The notes: generated by a model not told the origin, from the letters alone. 64,000 bases of DNA from a bacterium (GCA_021158465.1 JAGGUN010000019.1:62001-126000), one strand, 5' to 3'; counted from the first letter of the stretch, positions 7,739 to 16,890 are shown. Program-made: numbers and translations.

Positions 7739-10081
7739 ATGAAGGGAACTTCCAAACAGGTAGTTCTAACGATACTCTTAATCATTTACCTACTGGCGGT
7801 TGCTTTATCAGGGCTTCTCTTTACCCTTCAGGAGACGTTCAATCCCCACCTTGAACTTCCTCTGCAGGTGGTAATTGAGCTGTTCTTCTACGCTGTGACA
7901 CTATACTTTTTCCTTGGCAGGTTTGAAATCATTAAATTCTTCAAGGGGCTTGGAATAATCATCATAACGAGGATAGTTCTATCCCTTGGTGTGGGAGTTG
8001 CTATCTGTGTAGTTGGTGATCTCCGTTACATAGATGCGTTGAGAGAGGCTTTATACGGATATTTTCTCGCGTACCTGTTTCAGATACTTGTCACACCGTT
8101 TCTCTCATATCCAGTATTGGGAATGTTGACGATTCGCTCAGAAGCCAAGCCTCCTGTTGGTGAACCGAAGCCTGAGGTACCGCCTGCGGTTCCTGGGGTG
8201 GAGCCAGATGAGGAGATACTCCAATCAGCTTGGATTCCTTTGGAGGAGGAAAAAGAAGTTGTTGAGGTGAAGGAGGAACAAAAGCCAGGGGAGGTTGAGG
8301 AGGCTGTTGAGGAGACCGTTGAGAAGATAAAGGAGGTTCCTACAGCTCCAGAGATGGTTGAGAAAGAGGAGGAGGTTGCCCTTGAGGAATCCGCATCTAT
8401 CTGGTCAGAGGAGATAACAGAGGCTGTTGAAGCAGCGGAGGCGGAGGAGATAGCCCCTAAGCCGGAAAAGCCGGAAGTGGAAGAGGTACCGGTTAAATCG
8501 GCTCCGAAGTTCATCCGACTGTCTCTCAGACAGATATTCGACCTCAATAAAGACAACCCGGGAATTGAGGTGTTGAAGAAGCTCGTCAAGGGTGGCTTCG
8601 ATTATAACCTTTCTATCCCGTTTGGGCTAATCGCTTCTCAGATTGAAACAGGCGAGATCAAGCTTACAGCGGATGCTATATATGATGTTATCCCAATTGA
8701 GTATGTGAACTTTGTTAGCCCGGAGCAGTCGGCAAACCTCTCCGAAATAGAGCTTCTGCTTCCGCTTGATGCTATTGTTCAGCAGATTCCTCCGCAGTAT
8801 TTTGAGGATGTCATCAAAACGGAGGAGCCTGTTAGGTCCAAGTGGGAAGAGGAGGCAGAAAAAGAGCTTGCCGATACCGTTCTTTTCTCCGAGGAAAAGG
8901 AACTGGCAGAAGGTATAAAGATTGAGAAAAAGGATGAGGGTGGCATCAAGGTGGAGAGGATTCAGGAAGAGGTTGAGGAAGAGGAGGCTGAGAAAAAGGA
9001 ACCCGCCGTAGAGGAGGAAAAAGAACCAGAGCCCGTGCTGGATATGGAAGAGGCACAATTGGATCAGATACCACAGGAAGAGGAGTCAGAGCAGCCATTG
9101 GAACAACCCGAGGAGCAGATTGAACTCGAGTTTAACCTGCCCAGTGTAGAGGGGGCGATAGAGACAGGTGAGGAGGAATATGAACCCTTCCCTAAGGTTG
9201 CTCCATCCGAAGCAGCTGAAGGGGTGGAGTTTTCTCTTGAAGAGCTGGAGGAAGAAAAGCCTCCTTCCGCACCAGTAACAGGGATCGCAAGAAAAGAGAT
9301 ATCTGTTGACTTTTCGAGGGTATTCGAGCAGCTTAAACACTATGGAGGAAAGTTTAAGATAGACTTTCTTACGGCGCAACCTCATCGGCTTTTTGGGGTC
9401 ATCCATACGCCAGAAGTCGAGCCGGCTGAGGTCGCTGGTGTAGTAAATCGAATATTTGAGGGGTTTCTTATCCCCGGATGGGAGAAGAGCATAAACTTCC
9501 TGACGCAGGTATACCAAAACGGAATATCCGTTATCACATTTCCGCTCGCACCGCAGACATCCTCAGCACTTATTTTTATCAACCCGTATGAGCAGAGACC
9601 GGGGATTGTAGAGAAGGATATGGGAAAGATTGGAGAGATAGTTGCAGAGCTTATTGTGGATGAATTGCAGATGACATCGATTGAGGTTTCACAGCCGGAC
9701 ACAGAGGGACTGGTCATCCGTGATTGGGAGGCAGAGAGGCTCCTCGAGCAGACATCAGGGCTCGGGTTCACACTGTCGAAGAGCGTTACATCAGCGGAAC
9801 AGGAGTTGCTTATCCTCGCCGATACGGAGGAAGCAGTGAAGGAAACAGCTTACATAGGGCTTGCTCTCTCACCGCTTTTTGTGAAACTTTCGGAGAGAAT
9901 AAGATTAGGAAACCTTATCTGCGCGATGTTATGGAACAGCCAAGACAATATATTCTATGCTCCTGCCGGAGCTAACCGCCTCTTTATGGCAAGGACACGC
10001 AAGAGGGTTATAAAAAGCGAGTTCCTTTTCAGGCTTGGGAATATAGCAAAACAGCTCGAACAACAGAAAAGCGATGAATAG
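7739..10081 (+). CDS. Large acidic membrane protein of the MglA/roadblock operon
   Basis: A 780-residue protein, not a family I can name. Residues 1-130 hold four membrane segments (VVLTILLIIYLLAVAL first, ILVTPFLSYPVLGML last). Residues about 140-255 are a Glu/Pro/Val-rich acidic linker. Residues 257-380 are folded and contain two related segments, IPFGLIASQIETGEIKL and LPLDAIVQQIPPQYF. A second Glu-rich linker spans about 380-515. The last 260 residues hold two globular parts, beginning ISVDFSRVFEQLKHYGG and GLVIRDWEAERLLEQ, whose alternation of strands and long helices looks like degenerate roadblock folds (inference). The start is ATG 7739 (see promoter). It overlaps the next gene by eight bases. 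It probably anchors or senses for the GTPase module at the inner membrane. Confidence 0.75.
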   Translation: MKGTSKQVVLTILLIIYLLAVALSGLLFTLQETFNPHLELPLQVVIELFFYAVTLYFFLGRFEIIKFFKGLGIIIITRIVLSLGVGVAICVVGDLRYIDALREALYGYFLAYLFQILVTPFLSYPVLGMLTIRSEAKPPVGEPKPEVPPAVPGVEPDEEILQSAWIPLEEEKEVVEVKEEQKPGEVEEAVEETVEKIKEVPTAPEMVEKEEEVALEESASIWSEEITEAVEAAEAEEIAPKPEKPEVEEVPVKSAPKFIRLSLRQIFDLNKDNPGIEVLKKLVKGGFDYNLSIPFGLIASQIETGEIKLTADAIYDVIPIEYVNFVSPEQSANLSEIELLLPLDAIVQQIPPQYFEDVIKTEEPVRSKWEEEAEKELADTVLFSEEKELAEGIKIEKKDEGGIKVERIQEEVEEEEAEKKEPAVEEEKEPEPVLDMEEAQLDQIPQEEESEQPLEQPEEQIELEFNLPSVEGAIETGEEEYEPFPKVAPSEAAEGVEFSLEELEEEKPPSAPVTGIARKEISVDFSRVFEQLKHYGGKFKIDFLTAQPHRLFGVIHTPEVEPAEVAGVVNRIFEGFLIPGWEKSINFLTQVYQNGISVITFPLAPQTSSALIFINPYEQRPGIVEKDMGKIGEIVAELIVDELQMTSIEVSQPDTEGLVIRDWEAERLLEQTSGLGFTLSKSVTSAEQELLILADTEEAVKETAYIGLALSPLFVKLSERIRLGNLICAMLWNSQDNIFYAPAGANRLFMARTRKRVIKSEFLFRLGNIAKQLEQQKSDE

Positions 10082-11015
10082 AAGGCTTATATACCTATAT
10101 CTGACATTCTCGTCTGCATTGCTCTTATTGGTGCTCTACTTTTTTATTCTGCTTTCGGGGCTAAGCAGACGATGGAATATGGGGTTACTTCCGACAGCTA
10201 TTCTTGTGGTCTCGTTCTATGTGTTATACATTTTCCTCGATGAGAAGGAATCCAGTATTCCTAAGATGGTTTTGAAACTTATCCTTATGCTGTTTACCCA
10301 TGCCTCGGTTGCTGTGGCACTGGCTGTCTTGTCGACTGCCCTGCGCCCAAGGCTTGATATATTCATCTCGATGGAATACACCCTCTCTTCCCTCCCACTG
10401 GTGGGTATAGAGATACTATTTATCATAGCCATCTTCTATCTCCAGAAGCGTTCCGTTGTGCCGGAGGAGAAGTCACTTGAACTTGGTATAGAGCCAGAAC
10501 CCTTGAAGGAAGAGCTGTTTGAGGAGATGAATATATCGTTCATAAAACCCAATACAGAAGAGTCTGTTCTTCCTGAAAAGGGGATAGAAGAGGTTACCCA
10601 AGATATAGAAAGCCTTTCAGAGAAGGTAATAAGCAACTATAGTGCTTGCTACTTTCTGCTCTTCACGAGAGACGGTTTCCCGATAGCCTCAAAGGGAAAG
10701 ATAAAACTATCTGCGGAACTTGCTTCTGCCGTTGGTCTGGGGTGTATAAACGATACTCAAGAGCTTTTTCGTGCCGTTTTTGGGAAGGGGAAACCGCTCT
10801 CAAAAGTTCTCTTGCGTGTTGAAGATTACACCGTTGGAATATCCAACGAAGCGGTCTTCCCGTTTATGGTCATCTTCGACTGGAATGTTCGAGCGGATGG
10901 AGTTGAAAATCTTCTCGTGGAGGTAGCGCGCTTTGTTGACCGGTTCTGGAGAGAAAAACAGGAAGAAAGGGAGAAATATGAGTTTAAAGATGAGGGAAGT
11001 CCTCACAGAACTTAA
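10074..11015 (+). CDS. Membrane protein with C-terminal roadblock/LC7-like domain
   Basis: A 313-residue protein: four membrane segments in residues 1-125 (LTFSSALLLLVLYFFILL, LPTAILVVSFYVLYIFL, LILMLFTHASVAVALAVL, LPLVGIEILFIIAIFYL), an acidic linker (residues 130-175), then about 130 residues with the roadblock pattern: IESLSEKVISNYSACYFLLFTR, DGFPIASKGKI, ELASAVGLGCINDTQELF, then LLRVEDYTVGISNE and a final helix. Roadblock proteins bind and regulate MglA-type GTPases. The architecture mirrors the preceding gene, with four helices, a linker and cytosolic C-terminal domains, so the two may form one membrane complex. It begins eight bases before the end of the preceding gene and runs 38 bases into the next. 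Confidence 0.75.
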   Translation: MNRRLIYLYLTFSSALLLLVLYFFILLSGLSRRWNMGLLPTAILVVSFYVLYIFLDEKESSIPKMVLKLILMLFTHASVAVALAVLSTALRPRLDIFISMEYTLSSLPLVGIEILFIIAIFYLQKRSVVPEEKSLELGIEPEPLKEELFEEMNISFIKPNTEESVLPEKGIEEVTQDIESLSEKVISNYSACYFLLFTRDGFPIASKGKIKLSAELASAVGLGCINDTQELFRAVFGKGKPLSKVLLRVEDYTVGISNEAVFPFMVIFDWNVRADGVENLLVEVARFVDRFWREKQEEREKYEFKDEGSPHRT

Positions 11016-11343
11016 TAGAAACAAGGGGGTTTTAGGCTCTCTTATTACGCTCAAGGACGGTATTCCTGTTGAGGCTATCCTTTCGGAGGGTGTAGACCTT
11101 GCGACGCTCTCTGCCGCGGTATCTGAGGTAGGGCAGACTATCTCCAAGTCGGAGAAACTCCTCGGCATCGGTGAACTACAGCAGGCAATTATCGAGACAT
11201 CCACAAGTAGATTGTTCATTGCCAATGTCGGGTTTGGATACCTTGCTGTAATCGCCCAGCTGGATGTGAATGTCGGGATGATAAGACTTCTGGTAACGGA
11301 AGCACAAAAGGATATCCAGAACATACACTTTGAGGAGGAGTGA
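10978..11343 (+). CDS. Roadblock/LC7 domain protein
   Basis: A 121-residue single-domain roadblock/LC7 protein: MREVLTELNRNKGVLGSLIT, KDGIPVEAILSEGVDL, then a helix (LATLSAAVSEVGQTISKSE), LGELQ-like GIGELQQAIIET, RLFIANVG, LAVIAQLDVNVGMIRLLV and a final helix. Such proteins dimerise and bind small GTPases of the Mgl/Arf-like kind. The start ATG 10978 is preceded by a purine-rich GGAAGAAAGGGAG. The mglA ATG follows its TGA directly, so the two are probably made in fixed ratio. It is more divergent from classical MglB than the protein at 11955. Confidence 0.85.
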   Translation: MSLKMREVLTELNRNKGVLGSLITLKDGIPVEAILSEGVDLATLSAAVSEVGQTISKSEKLLGIGELQQAIIETSTSRLFIANVGFGYLAVIAQLDVNVGMIRLLVTEAQKDIQNIHFEEE

Positions 11344-11943
11344 ATGCCTCAGATTAACTTCGCCGAGAAAGAGATTGCCTGCAAGCTGGTCTACTACGGA
11401 CCTGGCTTCTCCGGCAAGACGACAAACCTCCAGTATATCAACCGGAGACTCTCGCCCTCAAGGCGGTCTGAGCTTATATCCATTGCTACCGAAGGGGACA
11501 GAACACTCTTCTTCGACTTCCTCCCTCTGAAGGCGATGGTTATAAACGACTTCACCATCCGGTTCCAAGTGTATACCACTCCCGGACAACAGTATTATAA
11601 CGCCACGAGAAAGCTGGTCCTACGAGGAGTGGATGGTATCGTATTTGTCGCTGATTCCCAGTGGTCGAGGCAGAAAGATAATATCGAGAGCTTTCGGAAT
11701 ATGATGGATAACCTTGAAGAGAATGAATTATCATTGCTCGACATTCCTTATGTTCTTCAGTATAACAAGAGGGACCTTCCCGATATCGCCGGGGTCGAGT
11801 ATATGGACTTCCTGCTCAATAGGCGACCGAGAAGAGTGCCACGGTTTGAGTCTATCGCTACTGAGGGAAAAGGAGTATTCGATACACTTAATGAGATATC
11901 AAGGCTTGTTATTACAAAACTGCTCAAAGAAAGCATCGTATAA
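11344..11943 (+). CDS. mglA: MglA-type small Ras-like GTPase
   Basis: A 199-residue prokaryotic small GTPase. The P-loop is GPGFSGKTTNLQ; the Walker B/G3 region is YTTPGQQYYNATRKLVLRG, with Thr in place of the Asp of eukaryotic DxxG, exactly as in the MglA group; VDGIVFVADSQ follows; the base-specificity motif is NKRDLP and a G5-like region is IATEGKG. In Myxococcus MglA sets cell polarity for motility and is switched off by the roadblock GAP MglB; homologues occur in many non-gliding phyla. The ATG at 11344 lies directly after the upstream TGA with GAGGAGG as ribosome site. It is flanked on both sides by roadblock genes. Confidence 0.93.
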   Translation: MPQINFAEKEIACKLVYYGPGFSGKTTNLQYINRRLSPSRRSELISIATEGDRTLFFDFLPLKAMVINDFTIRFQVYTTPGQQYYNATRKLVLRGVDGIVFVADSQWSRQKDNIESFRNMMDNLEENELSLLDIPYVLQYNKRDLPDIAGVEYMDFLLNRRPRRVPRFESIATEGKGVFDTLNEISRLVITKLLKESIV

Positions 11944-11954
11944 AGGAGGGGGAA

Positions 11955-12437
11955 ATGGATCTCATAATCTACCGTGAGGAGCAGTTCCAGATTGATGAAA
12001 TCCTCAAGAACTTTCTGAAAAACTCCGGGGCTAAGACGGTCCTTCTCATAACCCCATCAGGGTTCACCATAAGCAAACAAGGGAACATACCCGGAGTAAA
12101 CATCGAATCGCTTGCCGTGCTTTCTGCTGGAACATTTGCCTCCACAAGGGAGATAGCGCGGCTTATCGGTGAAGATGAATTTACCGTACTGTTTCACCAA
12201 GGGAAAAGATATAACATTCATTTCTCCCTTGTCGTCAAGGATGTTATATTTGTCGCTATCTTTGAGAATACAACGACTATTGGAATGGTAAGACTGTTCG
12301 CCAGAGAAGCTGCGAGGGCGCTCGAGAAGATCCTTCTCGAAGTCAAGAGAAGGAGGAAAATCCCTATCTCTGAGGGTCCTGTGAAACCCGAGAATATAGA
12401 ACGGGAGATCTTTAAGGAAGAGAAGGAGGATAAATAG
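11955..12437 (+). CDS. MglB-like roadblock/LC7 protein
   Basis: A 160-residue roadblock protein close to MglB, the GTPase-activating partner of MglA: REEQFQIDEILKNFLKNSGA, VLLITPSGFTISKQG, LAVLSAGTFASTREIARLIG, EFTVLFHQGKRYNIHFSLV, VIFVAIFENTTTIGMVRLF, then a long basic/acidic helical tail to residue 160 that is longer than in typical MglB. A strong AAAGGAGGGGG lies three bases before the ATG, so it may be translated more than its neighbours. Last gene of the operon, convergent with purE only four bases away. Confidence 0.9.
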   Translation: MDLIIYREEQFQIDEILKNFLKNSGAKTVLLITPSGFTISKQGNIPGVNIESLAVLSAGTFASTREIARLIGEDEFTVLFHQGKRYNIHFSLVVKDVIFVAIFENTTTIGMVRLFAREAARALEKILLEVKRRRKIPISEGPVKPENIEREIFKEEKEDK

Positions 12438-12441
12438 TCTC

Positions 12442-12900
12442 CTACCCTTTGAGCTCCGATATATAATCTTTCAGCCTCGAGCGAACAGAATCATTGAATA
12501 GCGCAATGATCCTCGCCGCAAGAAGAGCAGAATTTACCGCCCCTGATGCACCAATCGCTACAGTGGCTACAGGAACACCTTTAGGCATCTGGACCATGGA
12601 TAGCAAGGCATCGAAGCCGTTGAGGGGTCCTGCGTTCGCCGGAACTCCTATAACGGGAAGATGAGTTAGGCTGGCGCAGATACCAGGAAGATGAGCGGAA
12701 AGCCCTGCAATCGCTATTATCACCTTGAATGACTCGTCGCGGTTTATTTTCTCTATCGTCCTGCGAAGCTTGTCCGGTTGCCTGTGTGCTGATACAGTGT
12801 AAACCACCGGCTCAAGCCCAAAATAAGAGAGCATCCGACAACAATCATCAATAAGAGGAGTATCGCTTTTGCTACCTGCAAAGACAGCTACTCTTATCAT
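12442..12900 (-). CDS. purE: N5-carboxyaminoimidazole ribonucleotide mutase
   Basis: A 152-residue class I PurE, which moves the carboxylate of N5-CAIR to C4 in purine synthesis. Motifs: AGSKSDTPLI, the active-site VSAHRQPDKL, AIAGLSAHLPG, PVIGVPANAGPLNG, and LLSMVQMPKGVPVATVAIG. It overlaps purD by four bases (ATGA type) and is read after it. Class I PurE works with PurK, which is not in this window. The octamer-forming fold and length are normal. Confidence 0.95.
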   Translation of the reverse strand: MIRVAVFAGSKSDTPLIDDCCRMLSYFGLEPVVYTVSAHRQPDKLRRTIEKINRDESFKVIIAIAGLSAHLPGICASLTHLPVIGVPANAGPLNGFDALLSMVQMPKGVPVATVAIGASGAVNSALLAARIIALFNDSVRSRLKDYISELKG

Positions 12901-14177
12901 ATCCCCCCTTTTATGAACTCCAGTCCAATATCCGTTCTGTACATCATCTTCTCGAAATTTATCATGCTCACTGCCCTATACGCCCTGTTGAAGGCTTCAT
13001 TGTAGTTCTCCCCAACTCCTGTTACACCAAGAACCCTTCCACCATTGGTTATATAAGCCCTGCCCCGCTTGAGTGTTCCAGAGTGGAAGAGATATATACC
13101 TTCCATATCCCCTGCTTCCTTAAGCCCTGTTATTTCAAACCCTTTTTTGTACTTCTTCGGATACCCACCGGATGCGAGTATAACCGTCACCGCCTTTCTC
13201 TCATACCATAGTAACTCCGCTTCATCCAGCCGTTCTTCGATCGTATGGAGAATGACCTCTATTATGTCCGACTTCATAAGCGGTATAAAAGCCTGTGTCT
13301 CAGGGTCGCCGAACCGACAGTTAAACTCTATCACCTTCACCGAACGGTCGGGCTGAACCATAAGCCCAGCATAAAGCACTCCCTTAAACGGTGAACCCTC
13401 CATCCGAAGCCCAAAGATAGCAGGTAGAAGCACGGTGTCTGTGATCTCCTGAAGCAGATTTTCGTCAACACCAGGGTGAGGAGAGACCGACCCCATTCCG
13501 CCGGTGTTTGGTCCCTTATTGTCGTCGTATGCACGTTTATAATCCTGCACAGGCAGAAGCGGCAACACATTCTCACCATCGGTGAAGGCAAGAACAGATG
13601 CTTCCACCCCGTCAAGATACTTTTCAATTACTATCTTTTTGCCCGCACTCCCCCAGAGTCGCTCCACCATTATCTTCTTTATCGCTGCTTCCGCTTCCTC
13701 CTCGTTGTCGGCAATGATTGAACCCTTGCCACCAGCGAGACCATCAGCCTTTATCACAAGCCTTTCTCTCCTGCCACGGACAAAGTCTAAGGCATCCTCG
13801 ACACGGTCAAAAGTAACAAAACTCGCCGTCGGAATACCATATTTCCGCATAAACCTTTTGGCAAACACCTTCGAGCTTTCAATACGCGCCGCTGCCTGCG
13901 ATGGACCAAATATGTTCAGTCGGCGCTTCTCAAAATAGTCCACTATCCCCAGCGATAGCGGCATCTCGGGACCAACTATGGTCAAGTCTATCCCCTTCTT
14001 CTCCACAAACGCCGCCAACTGCCGAATATCATCGGCAGGAATGTTCACACACTTGGCAACATCTTGAATACCACTATTCCCGGGAGCGGCATACAACTCC
14101 TTCACATACTCGCTACGCTTTGCCTTCCAAGCAAGAGCATGCTCCCTGCCACCAGAACCCACAATGAGCAGTTTCAT
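12897..14177 (-). CDS. purD: Phosphoribosylamine-glycine ligase (GAR synthetase)
   Basis: A 426-residue ATP-grasp enzyme that joins glycine to phosphoribosylamine. It begins MKLLIVGSGGREHALAWK, with GPEMPLSLGIVDYF, KVFAKRFMRKYGIPTA, VIKADGLAGGKG and EASVLAFTDGENVLPL following, then GPNTGGMGS and FNCRFGDPETQA. The start is the ATG at 14177, preceded by GGAGGT six bases away; the open frame extends 43 codons upstream into the promoter region and that part has no family similarity. purE follows in the same operon. Confidence 0.95.
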   Translation of the reverse strand: MKLLIVGSGGREHALAWKAKRSEYVKELYAAPGNSGIQDVAKCVNIPADDIRQLAAFVEKKGIDLTIVGPEMPLSLGIVDYFEKRRLNIFGPSQAAARIESSKVFAKRFMRKYGIPTASFVTFDRVEDALDFVRGRRERLVIKADGLAGGKGSIIADNEEEAEAAIKKIMVERLWGSAGKKIVIEKYLDGVEASVLAFTDGENVLPLLPVQDYKRAYDDNKGPNTGGMGSVSPHPGVDENLLQEITDTVLLPAIFGLRMEGSPFKGVLYAGLMVQPDRSVKVIEFNCRFGDPETQAFIPLMKSDIIEVILHTIEERLDEAELLWYERKAVTVILASGGYPKKYKKGFEITGLKEAGDMEGIYLFHSGTLKRGRAYITNGGRVLGVTGVGENYNEAFNRAYRAVSMINFEKMMYRTDIGLEFIKGGI

Positions 14178-14201
14178 AGCCAAACCTCCCTCGGTAGATG
14201 T

Positions 14202-14230
14202 AAATAAACGATGGAGAAAACGGTTGTCAA
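14202..14230 (-). promoter_or_regulatory. Candidate purDE promoter
   Basis: On the minus strand TTGACA (14230-14225) and TTATTT (14207-14202) are 17 bases apart, upstream of the purD ATG at 14177. The 188-base divergent gap also carries the promoter for the transglycosylase gene. I saw no PurR-like palindrome. Confidence 0.5.
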
Positions 14231-14262
14231 ATAGAAAAAATCGCCAAAAGTTAAAAAAATCA

Positions 14263-14293
14263 TTGACAAGTGCGGATAACCAACTTATATAAT
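14263..14293 (+). promoter_or_regulatory. Candidate promoter for the LysM transglycosylase gene
   Basis: TTGACA at 14263-14268 and TATAAT at 14288-14293 with a rather long 19-base spacer; TTATAT at 14285-14290 would give 16. The match of both hexamers makes a real promoter likely. The 5' leader to the GTG at 14366 would be about 65 bases. Confidence 0.55.
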
Positions 14294-14365
14294 GGATAGT
14301 TATCAAGTAGTTCTTAATAAGTTAATCAAATATATACGGTATAATTTGTTTTTTCAAAGCGAATT

Positions 14366-16465
14366 GTGAGTAAAACAGGCAAAACATCAGGGTTCTTGTT
14401 GTTTCTTGCTCTGCTTCTCATCTCTTGTGCTGCATCTAAGGTATCCCTTGTCCCGAGTGATTCCGAGGGAGTGGAGCACCTCCTTGAGCGAGTGGATACC
14501 CTGTATGCTTCCGGGGTAGAGCACAACATAAATCGTGAATGGGGACTTGCTCAGGCAGATTTTGAGGAAGCCTTGAGGCTTATCTCCACGATTGATGTGA
14601 AGCCAGGTACGAAGAGGGAAATACTTGCAAGGATTGACGAGCTTCTCGGGAAGATTTCCTATGATTACCAGTACACGATGCGTTCCCTTGGGGATAGCTC
14701 TTACGAACTGTCTCCGATGGAGTTGGCGCTTGCACTTGAGTCGAGTAGGCTGTCCAGCGAGGAGCGGAAGCGGCTTGAGGGAATATCTAAGAGGATAACG
14801 CCCGATGAGACGGCGGAGTTCGATTTCCCCGTTGTCTGGAACGATAGAGTAAGGGAGAAGCTTGCACTCATTGAGACAGAGCTTAAGGAACCTATGGAGC
14901 GCTGGTTGGGTAGATTTACCCAGTATGAGGATATGATAAAGTCCATCTTCCGAGAAGAAGGACTGCCAGAGGACCTCGCGTATCTTGCTATTGTGGAAAG
15001 TGGGGTCAACCCGAGGGCTTATTCGTATGCCCACGCCTCTGGGATGTGGCAGTTTATGAAAGGGACAGGAAGAAGTTATGGTTTGCATTCTGACTGGTGG
15101 CGCGATGAGAGGCGTGATCCAGAAAGCTCCACGAGAGCCGCAGCCAAGCACCTGAAAAAGCTCTACAATATTTACGGAGATTGGTATCTGGCTCTTGCTG
15201 CTTACAACTGTGGTGAAGGGAACCTTAACAGAGCGATAAAACGCTGTGGGACAAGAGATTTCTGGCAACTCAAGCTCCATCCGCAGACGGAGGACTATCT
15301 TCCGATGTTCATTGCAACCCTTATTGTTGCAAAGAACCCTGCAAGGTACGGGCTATCTCCAAAAGAGTTTCCACCTATGGAGTTCGATACCGTTTATGTG
15401 GAAAACGGTGTGGACTTAAGAGTCGTCGCCGAGTGCGCTGACACAACGCTCGATTTCATTAAGGAGATAAATCCGATGATACTCCGATGGTGCACACCAC
15501 CGGATGTGACAAGATGCCAGCTACGGATCCCCAGAGGGAAGAAAGCCCAGTTTGAGGAAAGATATGCAAAGATTCCACCCGAGCGGAAACACGCCTGGGT
15601 CAGATACAAAATAAGGAGAGGTGATACCCTTTCCGGCATCGCCAAGAAGTTCTCCACGACTGTTGGTGCAATTATGGATGCCAACAAGATGACAAGGCGA
15701 GACACCAGAAGGCTTAGAATCGGCAAGTACATCCTCATCCCCGTTCCACCGGATAAGCTCGCCAGATATGCAAAATACAACAAGGACTCTGGCATGGGGG
15801 GTAGCAATAAAGGTAAATCCATCTACACGGTCAAGAAGAATGACACACTCTCGGGCATCGCTCATAAGCTTGGTGTTTCCGTTTCCTCTCTTATGAGATG
15901 GAATCATCTTGGTGAACGGACACTCATTCATCCCGGCGACAAACTCGTCTATTACTCAGGGAAGACCAGTTCACAGAAGGTCGTATATACGGTCAAGAAA
16001 AATGACACACTGTCCGGCATAGCGGCTCGATTTGGCACAACCGTCGCGGAGATCGAAAGGTGGAATAAGATCGACTCGAAGAAGATAATCCACCCTGGGG
16101 ACAGGCTTGTTCTCTTCAGCAGTGTTGCGAAAGGTGAGGAGCTATCAAGCAAAGGTGAAAAGGTGATATATGTGGTTAAGAAGGGAGACACCCTTTCGGA
16201 GATTGCATATAACTTGGGTGTAAGAGTTTCCGACATTAGGGCTTGGAACGGGAAGCGAGGGAACCTCATCCGTCCTGGTGAGAGACTTGTTGTATACACC
16301 AAAAAACCCCGTACAAAGCACTACACGGTGAGATCTGGGGATACCATCTGGTCTATTGCATCCCGTGAAGGTGCGGATGTAAGGACAATTCTGAGCCAAA
16401 ATAGCATCTCCGACCCAAGGAAGATAAAACCCGGAGATAAGATAATAATAACAACCAATGATTGA
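14366..16465 (+). CDS. mltD: MltD-like membrane-bound lytic transglycosylase with five LysM repeats
   Basis: A 699-residue lipoprotein that cuts peptidoglycan glycan strands. The signal ends in the lipobox LISC. Residues about 185-330 are the SLT domain: [19 protein letters not shown] with the catalytic Glu, [16 protein letters not shown], and [16 protein letters not shown]. Five LysM modules then run to the C-terminus; recognisable starts are [26 protein letters not shown] (twice), [13 protein letters not shown] and [14 protein letters not shown]. coli MltD has two LysM modules, so this version has an enlarged wall-binding tail. The start is a GTG; the upstream ribosome site is weak. It is followed closely by the HU gene. 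Confidence 0.92.
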   Translation: MSKTGKTSGFLLFLALLLISCAASKVSLVPSDSEGVEHLLERVDTLYASGVEHNINREWGLAQADFEEALRLISTIDVKPGTKREILARIDELLGKISYDYQYTMRSLGDSSYELSPMELALALESSRLSSEERKRLEGISKRITPDETAEFDFPVVWNDRVREKLALIETELKEPMERWLGRFTQYEDMIKSIFREEGLPEDLAYLAIVESGVNPRAYSYAHASGMWQFMKGTGRSYGLHSDWWRDERRDPESSTRAAAKHLKKLYNIYGDWYLALAAYNCGEGNLNRAIKRCGTRDFWQLKLHPQTEDYLPMFIATLIVAKNPARYGLSPKEFPPMEFDTVYVENGVDLRVVAECADTTLDFIKEINPMILRWCTPPDVTRCQLRIPRGKKAQFEERYAKIPPERKHAWVRYKIRRGDTLSGIAKKFSTTVGAIMDANKMTRRDTRRLRIGKYILIPVPPDKLARYAKYNKDSGMGGSNKGKSIYTVKKNDTLSGIAHKLGVSVSSLMRWNHLGERTLIHPGDKLVYYSGKTSSQKVVYTVKKNDTLSGIAARFGTTVAEIERWNKIDSKKIIHPGDRLVLFSSVAKGEELSSKGEKVIYVVKKGDTLSEIAYNLGVRVSDIRAWNGKRGNLIRPGERLVVYTKKPRTKHYTVRSGDTIWSIASREGADVRTILSQNSISDPRKIKPGDKIIITTND

Positions 16466-16474
16466 GGAGGAAAG

Positions 16475-16753
16475 ATGACGAAGGCAGACCTTGTTGAACG
16501 CGTTGCAGAGATGACCGGTTTCACCAAGACAGAGACCGCTGTCATCTGTGAGAGCTTCTTGGAGGCGATAAAGAAGGCGTTGATGGAGGGACGCCGAATT
16601 GAGATCCGTCGCTTCGGCACATTCAAGGTCAAGGAACGCAAGAGCCGCATCGCTCGAAACCCAAGAACCGGTGAGACCGTTCGCATACCAACAAGGTATA
16701 TCCCAGTGTTCAAGCCGTCAAAGGAGTTCAAGAATCTGAAGATAGAAAAATGA
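16475..16753 (+). CDS. HU/IHF-family DNA-binding protein
   Basis: A 92-residue histone-like protein that bends DNA as a dimer. It shows MTKADLVERVAEMTGF, the dimer helix region, RRIEIRRFGTFKVKERKSR and the signature arm RNPRTGETVRIP, ending PVFKPSKEFK. A good GAGGAGG ribosome site precedes the ATG. HU and IHF subunits cannot be told apart safely here. Its stop overlaps (ATGA) the start of the 46-residue CXXC gene. Confidence 0.93.
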   Translation: MTKADLVERVAEMTGFTKTETAVICESFLEAIKKALMEGRRIEIRRFGTFKVKERKSRIARNPRTGETVRIPTRYIPVFKPSKEFKNLKIEK

Positions 16754-16890
16754 AGAAAAGACTGCTTCCAGCACTATTTTTTCTGCTTCTATCCGCTCTC
16801 TTTATCCTCATCGGTATAAGGCTCGATGACTTTGGCGAAATAATGTCGAACGGAGCAATACTCTGTCTCTCCTGCATCGGGATAGGATAA
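16750..16890 (+). CDS. CD1871A-like small CXXC membrane protein
   Basis: A 46-residue protein: basic start MKKRLLPALFF, one membrane helix ending LIGIRL, an amphipathic stretch DDFGEIMSNGAI, then LCLSCIGIG at the very C-terminus. This matches the family annotated as CD1871A-like CXXC motif-containing proteins, which are about 45 residues, end in a C-x-x-C-IGIG tail, and are typically found beside a 4Fe-4S membrane protein, as here. It starts in an ATGA overlap with the HU stop and ends four bases before the polyferredoxin. The function is unknown; a role in electron transfer or cluster handling with the next gene is an inference from the constant pairing. Confidence 0.85.
   Translation: MKKRLLPALFFLLLSALFILIGIRLDDFGEIMSNGAILCLSCIGIG

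Noticed and set aside
8080-8589. Ser/Thr-rich open frame on the minus strand.
   Set aside because: Mirror of the Glu-rich linker of the membrane protein (GAG/GAA codons read backwards give Ser/Phe), not a gene.
12897-14306. PurD with a 43-residue N-terminal extension.
   Set aside because: The extension runs through the promoter region and is Phe/Arg-rich without similarity; the ATG at 14177 has a good ribosome site.
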